Shown here piece after piece: positions 48,665-56,678 of a DNA stretch of 58,138 nt; the stretch's first letter is position 1; every line of letters begins with the position of its first letter. Below the pieces are notes generated by a model. The model ran no database searches and had not been told where the DNA came from. It saw only the letters and a list, made by a program, of their open reading frames with translations. The DNA comes from B4-G1 sp964393895 (GTDB lineage: Bacteria > Chloroflexota > Anaerolineae > B4-G1), in NCBI GenBank assembly GCA_964393895.1, contig CAYMWP010000010.1, forward strand, positions 1 through 58,138, written 5' to 3'. The position numbers and the translations under genes were made by a program.

Positions 48665-49495
48665 TTGAAAACAATCGGCATCCTCTATAACCCCCACATC
48701 GCCCAGGCGCGCCCGCTGATAGAAAAAATGGTCGCCTGGATGGAGCAACGCGGGCAACGAACACAAACCTGCGCAGCGGACAATTCCGCCGCGCTCTGCT
48801 GGCAAGAAATAGACCTGGTGGTGACACTGGGCGGCGATGGCTCGATCTTGCGCGCGGCGCGGGCGGCGGCCCCCCACGAGACCCCCATCCTGGGAGTCAA
48901 CCTGGGGCGAGTGGGATTCCTCACCGAGGCCGAACCGGAGACGTGGCGAGAGGTCCTGTCGCGGGCGCTGGCGGGCGATTACTGGATCGAAGAGCGTATG
49001 ATGCTCAGCACGACGATCCGGCGAGACGACGAGAGACTGGGGCAAGCCGAGGCGCTGAACGACATAGTGGTGGGTCGGGGCGCGCGGGCGCGCGTGGTAC
49101 ACCTGCGGGCCAAGGTAGACGGTGGACACCTGGCTACCTACGTCGCCGACGGCCTCATCGTCGCCACCCCCACCGGCAGCACCGCCTACGCACTGGCGGC
49201 CGGTGGGCCGGTGCTGCCCCCGCAACTACGCAACATCCTCCTGGTACCGGTCGCCCCGCACCTGAGCATGGAACGCCCCGTCGTCCTCTCAGAAGGGGTG
49301 ACGGTGTGCATCACTGTCACGGGTGAACGAGAAGCGGCGCTGACGGTGGATGGAGAAATACGAGCAGAACTGGTAGACAGAGATCAGGTGATCGTAACGG
49401 CCAGCCCCCACGCGGCCCGCTTTGCGCGCGTACAAGAGCGGACCTACTTTTACAAAACGCTGTTAACACGATTGACGCCCCGAAACAAATTCTAA
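48665..49495 (+). CDS. nadK: NAD kinase
   Basis: 276 aa; phosphorylates NAD to NADP with ATP or polyphosphate. Diagnostic GGDGS at residues 56-60 (TLGGDGSILRAARAA), VNLGRVGFLTE, VGRGARARVVHLRAKVDG and the second signature TGSTAYALAAGGPVL. The start is a TTG at 48665; the encoded KTIGILYNP fits the family N-terminus, but the ribosome-binding site is poor, so translation may be weak. It heads a run with a B-box protein, recN and an SbcC-like gene. Confidence 0.93.
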   Translation: MKTIGILYNPHIAQARPLIEKMVAWMEQRGQRTQTCAADNSAALCWQEIDLVVTLGGDGSILRAARAAAPHETPILGVNLGRVGFLTEAEPETWREVLSRALAGDYWIEERMMLSTTIRRDDERLGQAEALNDIVVGRGARARVVHLRAKVDGGHLATYVADGLIVATPTGSTAYALAAGGPVLPPQLRNILLVPVAPHLSMERPVVLSEGVTVCITVTGEREAALTVDGEIRAELVDRDQVIVTASPHAARFARVQERTYFYKTLLTRLTPRNKF

Positions 49496-49511
49496 ACGTG
49501 GAGCCCAAAAT

Positions 49512-50048
49512 ATGAGCGAACCTCTCTACTGCGTCAACCACCCTCAAACCGAGACCTATCTGCGCTGCAACAAGTGCGGCGCGCCGATATGTATCAAGTG
49601 TGCGGTGCGGACACCGGTCGGCTATCGTTGCCAAGATTGCGTGCGTTCACAGCAACGGGTCTTTTACACCGACTTTCGCTCCGTCCATTACCTGATCGCC
49701 GCCGCGGTCGCGCTGCCGCTAGGGCTGATCGCCGGCTGGCTCATCCCCAGCCTGTCCTGGTACACCATCATCCTGGGGCCGCTGGTCGGCGGGGGCATCG
49801 CCAACCTGGCGCACCTGGCCATCGGGCGCCGGCGCGGACAGCACACCTGGCTGGTCGTGTGTGGGTGTATCGTGATGGGAGCGCTGCCCCACGTGTTACT
49901 ATCACTCGCCAATTTATTCTTCCTCGTCAAGTCATTGGCCGACGGTTACTTTATCGGCGGATTGATGGGCATACTCTGGGACGGCGTGTACCTGGCGACT
50001 GCAACAGGGGCAGCCTACGCCTGGCTGCGCCCCGGACGAGGTAGATAG
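49512..50048 (+). CDS. B-box-type zinc finger membrane protein
   Basis: 178 aa. The N-terminal 45 residues form a zinc-binding finger (CVNHPQTETYLRCNKCGAPICIKCAVRTPVGYRCQDC). The rest has about four hydrophobic segments (for example LIAAAVALPLGLIAGWLI and WLVVCGCIVMGALPHVLLSL). Such B-box membrane proteins are common in Chloroflexota and Actinobacteria, without known function. It starts 16 bp after nadK and ends 9 bp before recN. Confidence 0.78.
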   Translation: MSEPLYCVNHPQTETYLRCNKCGAPICIKCAVRTPVGYRCQDCVRSQQRVFYTDFRSVHYLIAAAVALPLGLIAGWLIPSLSWYTIILGPLVGGGIANLAHLAIGRRRGQHTWLVVCGCIVMGALPHVLLSLANLFFLVKSLADGYFIGGLMGILWDGVYLATATGAAYAWLRPGRGR

Positions 50049-50057
50049 GAGACGAAC

Positions 50058-51926
50058 GTGCTGGTCGAACTGCACATCCGCGATTTCGCCATCATTGACG
50101 AGCTGCAACTGACGTTCGCCCCCGGCTTCTCCGTGTTGACCGGCGAGACCGGCGCGGGCAAATCCATCATCATTGATACGGTCGAACTGGCGTTGGGCGG
50201 GCGGGCCGAAAGCAGCGTCGTGCGCGCCGGCGCCGACCGCGCCGTCGTCGAGGCCATCTTTGAGATAGAACCGGCGCGACAGAGCGAGATTAAATCTCTG
50301 CTGAAGCGAGAAGAGTTGGAGGGAGACGATCCCCATCTACTGCTCCTGGGGCGCGAGGTGCGGCTCAACGGACGCAACGTCTGCCGCATCAACGGCCGCG
50401 CCGTCACGCTGACGCTCCTGCGCCAGGTAGCCGAAGGGCTGGTAGACATCCACGGCCAGAGCGAGCACCTCTCACTGTTGCGAGTGCGCGAGCACGTGAA
50501 CCTGTTGGACCGGTACGCAGAGTTGTGGCCGCTGCGGGCGCAGGTCGCAGAGATAGCGCGGCGAGTGCAAAGCGTGCGGCGGGAACTGGCCGACCTGTTG
50601 CGCAGCGAACAAGAGTTGGCGCACCGGGCCGACTTGCTGCAATTCCAGACAGGTGAGATAGAGGCAGCGACTCTCCAGGCCGGCGAAGAAGAGAGCTTGC
50701 AGGAGGAACAATTACGGCTGGCGAACGCCGAACAACTGGCCGAACTGACCAGCGACGCCCTGCGCGCGCTCGAAGAAGGCGACGGCAAAACGCCGGCGGC
50801 GCTCGATTTGCTGGGCGCGGCTCTGCGCGCCCTGGAAAAGTTGGCCCGTCTAGATCCAGGCCTGGAGCCCCGCTTGCGCGCCGCCGAGAGCGCCAACTAT
50901 CAGATCGAGGAGCTGACCAGCGCCCTGCGCGCCTATAGCGATCAGGTCGAGTACAACCCGCAGAGATTGCGCGTGGTAGAAGAACGACTGGCAATGATCC
51001 ACCGCTTGGAGCGCAAGTACGGCTCGACCATCGCCAAAGTATTGGCTTATGCCCAGAACGCCGCCCGCGAACTGGACGCCATCACTCACAGTGAAGAGCG
51101 CATTACCGCATTGCAGACCGAGGAACAGCGGCTACTATCCGAACTGGGCGAACTGGCGGCCGAGCTTTCCCGGCGGCGGCGGGAGGCGGCCCTACGCCTG
51201 GCCGACGAGATCGAAGAGGAGTTGCACACTCTGCGTATGGAGGGCGCACGCTTTGGGGTAGATTTCCAGTGGAAGGAGGACGCAGCGGGCGTCCCCATTC
51301 CCCAATCTTTGAACTCCACGAGCGCGCCGCTAGGCGTCGCCCCAATTCCCCAGGAGCGCGTCGCTTTCGACGCCAGTGGAGTTGACCGGGTCGAGTTCCT
51401 CGTCTCCCCCAACCCCGGCGAACCGCTGAAACCAATGGCCAAGATCGCGTCCGGCGGCGAGACTTCCCGGTTGATGTTGGCGCTCAAGACGGTGCTCTCC
51501 CACGCCGACGAGACGCCCACGCTGGTCTTTGACGAGATTGACCAGGGCATCGGTGGGCGCGTGGGAGCGACGGTGGGCGAAAAGCTGTGGAACCTGGCAG
51601 TAGGCGGGGGAGCAGACGAATTGCATCACCAGGTGCTATGCGTGACCCACCTGCCCCAATTGGCCGGGTTCGGAGACGTGCACCTGCGCGTGGAAAAGCA
51701 GGTAGCAGGAGAGCGCACGGTGACGCGGGTGAGGCAGTTGCAGGGCCACGCGCGCGTGGAGGAACTGGCCCAAATGCTCGGCGGCAACAGCGAAGCGGCC
51801 TTGCGGAGCGCGGAGGAGATCCTGGAGCAAGTGGCGAGATGCAAGGGGCATGAGGCGGCTGACCGGCGGATATCATTGACGTCACAGCACAACACGACGA
51901 TGCCTACGACCGGATCAACAAACTAG
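50058..51926 (+). CDS. recN: DNA repair protein RecN
   Basis: 622-aa SMC-like ATPase for double-strand break repair. The N-terminal head has LHIRDFAIIDELQLTF and Walker A GETGAGKS (residues 29-36). Central ~350 residues are coiled coil with little hydrophobic patterning. The C-terminal head shows the ABC signature IASGGETSRLMLALK, Walker B TLVFDEIDQGIGGRVG and CVTHLPQLAGFGDVHLRVEK. Start is GTG at 50058 behind TAGGAGACG. Length is slightly above the usual ~550-570 because of a short insertion near residues 405-430 and an unconserved tail. Confidence 0.95.
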   Translation: MLVELHIRDFAIIDELQLTFAPGFSVLTGETGAGKSIIIDTVELALGGRAESSVVRAGADRAVVEAIFEIEPARQSEIKSLLKREELEGDDPHLLLLGREVRLNGRNVCRINGRAVTLTLLRQVAEGLVDIHGQSEHLSLLRVREHVNLLDRYAELWPLRAQVAEIARRVQSVRRELADLLRSEQELAHRADLLQFQTGEIEAATLQAGEEESLQEEQLRLANAEQLAELTSDALRALEEGDGKTPAALDLLGAALRALEKLARLDPGLEPRLRAAESANYQIEELTSALRAYSDQVEYNPQRLRVVEERLAMIHRLERKYGSTIAKVLAYAQNAARELDAITHSEERITALQTEEQRLLSELGELAAELSRRRREAALRLADEIEEELHTLRMEGARFGVDFQWKEDAAGVPIPQSLNSTSAPLGVAPIPQERVAFDASGVDRVEFLVSPNPGEPLKPMAKIASGGETSRLMLALKTVLSHADETPTLVFDEIDQGIGGRVGATVGEKLWNLAVGGGADELHHQVLCVTHLPQLAGFGDVHLRVEKQVAGERTVTRVRQLQGHARVEELAQMLGGNSEAALRSAEEILEQVARCKGHEAADRRISLTSQHNTTMPTTGSTN

Positions 51927-51927
51927 C

Positions 51928-54471
51928 GTGATCCCCCAAAAACTATCTCTCATTAACTTTATGTGCTACCGCCAGGCGGAGCTGGACTTTGCCGGCATCC
52001 ACGTCGCCTGCCTGGCCGGCGCCAACGGCGCGGGCAAATCGGCGCTCCTGGACGGTATCACCTGGGCGCTATGGGGCAGGTCGCGGGCCAAGCGGGACGA
52101 TGAGCTGATCCACCTGGGCGAGGAAGAGATGGTGGTCGAGCTCATCTTTGGGCTGGGAGAACAGACCTACCGCGTGTTGCGGCGGCGCAAGGCCGGCAAG
52201 CGGGGCAGCACGCTGCTCGACTTTCAGGTGCGGGATGGCGAGCGCTACCGCTCCATAGCTGAAAGCGGTGTGCGGGCCACGCAAGCCAGGATTGAGCGCA
52301 CTCTCCGGCTCGACTATGATACCTTTGTCAACTCGGCCTTCCTGCGCCAGGGGCGCGCCGACGAGTTCACGCTCAAAACCGCCGCCGAACGGAAGCGCGT
52401 GCTGGGCGACATCCTGGGTCTCGACCGCTGGGCGACCTACGAGGAGCGCGCCAAAGAGCGCCAGCGAACCGTCCAGGCGGAGGCAGAAGCGATCGCATTG
52501 CGGTTGCGGGAAATCGAGGCCGAGTTGGCCCAACGGCCCGAGTACGAAGCAGAGCTCCAGACAGCCCAGAGAGCTATAGAGGAACTGGGCATAGCACTCC
52601 AGGAAGCACAGGCAGCCTACCAACAGGTCGAGACGGCGCGAACAGAGCTGGCCCACGCCCAGTCGCAGACAGCCGAGATTGGCGGACGGATCGCCCAGAC
52701 GGAGCGGGAACTGGCGGCGCTTGCCGAAGAGCGATCCACCCGAGAGAAACGGCTGAGCGAGTACAGGGCGCTGTTAGACCAGGCAGATGAGATCGAAGCC
52801 GGCTACACGGCCTACCAGCGGGCGGTCGAGCAGGAGCGGGCGCTAGCGGCCAAACTGGGCCAGTCGGTAGAGCTGAACGAGCGGAGTGTGGCACTGGAAG
52901 CGCAAATTTCCGAGGCGCGACACCGGCTCGAAACAGGGTGCGAGGTCGCCGCGCAGCGCGTCGCCGAACTGAAAGGGCGCTTGCCACCCCAATCTATCTT
53001 GACCAAGCACGAGGAGTTACAGGCACAATTGACTCACCTGTTACAACTGACCGAGAGCCGGAAAACGGCGCGGGACGACGTGGCGCTCATCAGCGAGCAG
53101 CAGGCGGAACTGCGAACGCGCAACGAATCGCTGCGGGTGGAGATGGATGCGCTCAAAGAGAAAATTGATCAGTTGGAGCAAGCAGAAGCCGAGTGCCCCC
53201 TCTGCTCACAACTCCTCACCGAAGAACATCGGCTCCAGGTGCTGGAGCGGCTGCGAGCCGAGGGGGGCGAAAAAGGGGACACGTACCGCGCCAACCTGGA
53301 CACGTTGAGAGAGCTGGCCCAAAAAGCACAGGCGTTGAGAGATCAGATTGCCGAAAGCGACCAACTGCTGCGCGATTTGCCGACGTTGCAGCGACAGGAA
53401 GCGGCCATCATCGAACGAATAGCGCAAGGCCGACAGGCAGCCAAGGAACTAGAGACCGTCCGGGAGGAACTGGCCAAGCTAGAACGGCAACTCGCTGCCC
53501 AGGATTATGCTCCACTAGCGCGAGCCGAACTGGCACAAGTGCTGGCGCAGGCAAAAGAACTGGGCTACGATGCAGCAGCGCACGAGGCAGCGCGACAGGC
53601 CGCGACCACCGGGCAAATTTTCGCCGAGCGGAAAGCGCGCCTGAGGGCCGCACAGACGAGCGTGGAAGAAGAACGAGCATCCCTCAAACGACTGGAAGAG
53701 AGCGAGCAGCGAATACAAAAACAGTTGAACGCCGAGCATACACGTCGGGCAAAGATGGAGCAAAAGATCAGCCAGCTACAAAAGCAATTGGAGCAAGCGC
53801 CGGCGGTCGAGGCCAAGCTACAACAGGTACGTGGAGCAGAAGCCGCCGCCCGCCAACGACTCGGTGCGACGCAGCAACGGATCGAGGCTTGCAAGGCGTT
53901 GGAACGCCAACGGGCCGAAAAACGGAAGAGAAGAGACGAACTGACCGCCCAAAAATCCATCTACGATGAGCTACGTACCGCCTTTGGCGTGCAAGGTGTG
54001 CCGGCGATGATTATCGAGGCAGCAGCGCCAGAGATCGAAGCAGAGGCCAACCATCTCCTGGCGCGGATGACGGGCGGTCGCATGCACGTGAGCTTTGACA
54101 CGCAGCGAGAGACCCTGGCAGGCGAGGTACAAGAGACGCTAGAGATCAAGATCGCCGACGAACTGGGCACACGGCCCTACGAAAACTATTCCGGCGGGGA
54201 GCAATTCCGGGTCAACTTTGCCATCCGCGTCGCGCTCTCCAAACTCCTGGCGCGACGCGCGGGGACGCAGTTGGAAACGTTGGTCATTGACGAGGGCTTT
54301 GGCACACAAGACACCCAGGGCCGGGAGCGGCTGGTCGAGGCGATCAATGCCATTCAAGATGACTTTACCCGCGTACTGGTGATCACACACATTGATGAAC
54401 TGAAGGACGCATTTCCGGCGCGCATCGAGGTGACCAAGACACCGCAGGGGTCGGTGGTGCAGGTGACGTAG
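51928..54471 (+). CDS. SbcC/Rad50-like ATPase with zinc hook
   Basis: 847 aa. Walker A GANGAGKS (31-38) in the N-terminal head, two long coiled-coil arms, and a zinc-hook pair C423-x2-C426 (ECPLCSQLL) at the turn. The C-terminal head has YSGGEQFRVNFAIRVALSKLL and Walker B LETLVIDEGFGTQD. Such proteins work with an Mre11/SbcD nuclease at DNA ends; no sbcD is present here, so the partner must be elsewhere. Start is a GTG one base after the recN stop, so the two repair genes are translationally coupled. Confidence 0.92.
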   Translation: MIPQKLSLINFMCYRQAELDFAGIHVACLAGANGAGKSALLDGITWALWGRSRAKRDDELIHLGEEEMVVELIFGLGEQTYRVLRRRKAGKRGSTLLDFQVRDGERYRSIAESGVRATQARIERTLRLDYDTFVNSAFLRQGRADEFTLKTAAERKRVLGDILGLDRWATYEERAKERQRTVQAEAEAIALRLREIEAELAQRPEYEAELQTAQRAIEELGIALQEAQAAYQQVETARTELAHAQSQTAEIGGRIAQTERELAALAEERSTREKRLSEYRALLDQADEIEAGYTAYQRAVEQERALAAKLGQSVELNERSVALEAQISEARHRLETGCEVAAQRVAELKGRLPPQSILTKHEELQAQLTHLLQLTESRKTARDDVALISEQQAELRTRNESLRVEMDALKEKIDQLEQAEAECPLCSQLLTEEHRLQVLERLRAEGGEKGDTYRANLDTLRELAQKAQALRDQIAESDQLLRDLPTLQRQEAAIIERIAQGRQAAKELETVREELAKLERQLAAQDYAPLARAELAQVLAQAKELGYDAAAHEAARQAATTGQIFAERKARLRAAQTSVEEERASLKRLEESEQRIQKQLNAEHTRRAKMEQKISQLQKQLEQAPAVEAKLQQVRGAEAAARQRLGATQQRIEACKALERQRAEKRKRRDELTAQKSIYDELRTAFGVQGVPAMIIEAAAPEIEAEANHLLARMTGGRMHVSFDTQRETLAGEVQETLEIKIADELGTRPYENYSGGEQFRVNFAIRVALSKLLARRAGTQLETLVIDEGFGTQDTQGRERLVEAINAIQDDFTRVLVITHIDELKDAFPARIEVTKTPQGSVVQVT

Positions 54472-54565
54472 CGAGGGCGGTCTTTCGAACCTACCAGCAG
54501 GCTGTCAAGTCTGCTCCACGCGCGACTTTTGCCTCAAATGCGAAATCAAGGCAAATCTAGCGCGA

Positions 54566-55168
54566 TCATCCAGACGATCTTTGCTTCCGCCGTTCGGCGC
54601 GGCGCATATCCCAGTTGATGCGGAACTCGTCCAACTGGCGCGAGAGAGCCATCCAATCCTCGACCAGAAACACAAAGCCATCAATGTCGGGACACAGTAG
54701 ATAGGGACTGAACCAAAGGCGCAGCCACGCCCTGCTCATGGGATATTTGGCGAGCTCCACGACGATCACCGTCTTGGGCCAATAGGGAAGCAGCCAACGA
54801 CGGCGAGCCCCTTTTTCTCCGTGTGGATCAAAGACCTTGTGGAAAGGGTTAGGCCGCACCGTCTTGACGCGGCTGTAGGAGACGACCAGCGGATAGAACA
54901 GGGTCTGGATGCGCAAATGGTTGGCCCGGCACTGCACCCACGTCAGCCGCCGCGCCAAGTAAACATAGATCAAGAGGAAAATAGAAACAAAGGCAGGAAC
55001 GAGAGTCAGATTGCCCCACGGCTGGTAGATGATCGCGATGCGGGGTGCGAACCACCACATGACGATTGAGGCCAACGTTATCAAAACGCAAGGCCCGGCC
55101 CAGCGTTGCCACATACGCTCGTAAATCAACAGGCGGAAACGGTCTCCATTAGGCTGCTTTTTTGCCAT
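54566..55168 (-). CDS. Small membrane protein, possibly PH-domain-like
   Basis: 200 aa with two transmembrane segments (about 23-45, CVLITLASIVMWWFAP; about 52-75, LTLVPAFVSIFLLIYVYLA). A soluble beta-rich part follows (LRIQTLFYPLVVSYSRVKTVRPN) and a basic C-terminus. The layout of two helices followed by a PH-like strand pattern resembles bacterial membrane-anchored PH-domain proteins, but similarity is weak. Minus strand, divergent from the AAA ATPase gene, monocistronic. Function unknown. Confidence 0.6.
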   Translation of the reverse strand: MAKKQPNGDRFRLLIYERMWQRWAGPCVLITLASIVMWWFAPRIAIIYQPWGNLTLVPAFVSIFLLIYVYLARRLTWVQCRANHLRIQTLFYPLVVSYSRVKTVRPNPFHKVFDPHGEKGARRRWLLPYWPKTVIVVELAKYPMSRAWLRLWFSPYLLCPDIDGFVFLVEDWMALSRQLDEFRINWDMRRAERRKQRSSG

Positions 55169-55253
55169 CTAGCACCTCATTCCCCCACCTGGGAGGACAA
55201 GTCCAATCGTAGCGAGTAGTATACCATCTGCCTGGGGTTTGGACAAACACCGA

Positions 55254-55283
55254 TTGGCACACACCCGCGGGATGCGGTATAAT
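55254..55283 (+). promoter_or_regulatory. Promoter of the AAA ATPase-TPR pair
   Basis: TTGGCA at 55254-55259 and TATAAT at 55278-55283, spacer 18 bp, followed by AAGGAG before the ATG at 55313. Confidence 0.65.
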
Positions 55284-55312
55284 AAGCGCATACCATTGCC
55301 AAGGAGCGACCT

Positions 55313-56678
55313 ATGACTGACCCAGTCCGTACCTTGCGTGACGCCTACAACACCGCCGACCCCGCCGTGCCGCTTCCCAGCGGCGACCCTCGCTACGTGG
55401 ACTGCACCGACGTGCGCGGCAACCGGGACGTGGTGCGACAGACGTTCGACACCATCACCTGGTCTGATTCCAACACCGCCCAACTCCTCACCGGTCACCG
55501 GGGCTGCGGCAAGTCCACGGAACTCTTGCGCCTCCAGGCCCGGTTGGAGGAAGCCGGTTATACCGTCATCTACTTTGGGGCGGACGACGACCTGGACGTC
55601 AACGACATCATCTACAGCGATCTCCTGCTGGCCGTCGCCCGCCGCATCGAAAGTGAACTGCGCGACGAGCACGACATCAAACTGGACCCCCAAACTGCTG
55701 GAAAACATCCAGCGTTGGTTCGCCGAGGTGCTCTATACAGAAGACGGCTGGCGTCAGATGGAGCGGGAACTGGCAGCCGAGGTTGAGTTGGGAGTGGGGC
55801 TGCCCGCGGGCGTCCCTCTCCTGGCCCGCCTGCTGGCCCGCGTCACGGGGCAAATCAAGACCGGGCACGAAATAAGGGAAGAGTTGCGCAGAAAACTCGA
55901 TCCCCAGATCTCGCTCCTCATCGAGAACGTCAATCTGTTGCTCCTACGGGCGACCGCACAACTGCGCCGCCAGGGCCGCCAGGGGTTGGTGCTCCTGATT
56001 GACAATCTGGACCGGATCACGCTGCGCCAGTTGGACACGGGGCGCACCTCCCACGAGGCGCTGTACATTGATCACGGCGAGCAGTTGCGGTCGCTCAGGT
56101 GCCACGTCGTTTACACCGTTCCCATCTCGATGGCCTACTCGCCGACGGCTACCCAACTCAAGGCTATCTTTCCCTGCTGCGTGGTCGTGCCGATGGTCAA
56201 CGTGACGCGGCGAGAAGGAGGCGATCACACCGAGGGGCTGGCCCGTCTGCGCGAGATGCTGGCCCGCCGGATGGACCTGGAGACCGTCTTCACCGACGAG
56301 GCGGTGGGTTATCTGTGCCGCGTCTGCGGCGGGCATCCCCGCGATCTGATGCGGCTGGTGACCTACGCCTGCATCCACGCCCCGCGCGACCGCCAGCCGC
56401 AGCCGATTGACCGGCAGGTGGCGGAGCGGGCCGCGGCCGAGTTGATCGAGGAGTATAGTCGCCTGATCCCCGAAGACCATTACCCCAAACTGGCCCGCGT
56501 CCACCTGCGCCACGTGGTCGAGAACGACGCCGACCACCAGTTGATGCTCTACAACCTGAGCGTGCTAGAGTACCTCAACGGCCCGCCGCCCTGGCACGAC
56601 GTCCACCTGGCAGTGAGCCGCCTGCCCAAGTTTCAGGAGGCGCTGAAGCGTGAGCGAGAGAGAATGGGACTGGCCTGA
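55313..56678 (+). CDS. AAA/STAND-like ATPase, apparently frameshifted
   Basis: The first 125 codons from 55313 encode an N-terminal segment with Walker A TGHRGCGKST (about residue 60) ending at DIKLDP; the frame then turns to nonsense. The protein resumes one frame over as KLLENIQRWFAEVLYTEDGW. That part contains Walker B-like LVLLIDNLDRI and the sensor region VYTVPISMAYS, and CGGHPRDLMRLV, and runs to 56678. The shift lies in a run of five C (55687-55691); removing one C would give one 454-aa protein. It could be a sequencing error or a real disrupting or phase-variable shift. It overlaps the TPR gene by 29 bp; the two probably act as an ATPase/sensor pair. Confidence 0.8.

Noticed and set aside
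48625..48690. Short upstream ORF overlapping the nadK start
   Set aside because: Only 21 codons with no ribosome-binding site of note; chance occurrence is likely.
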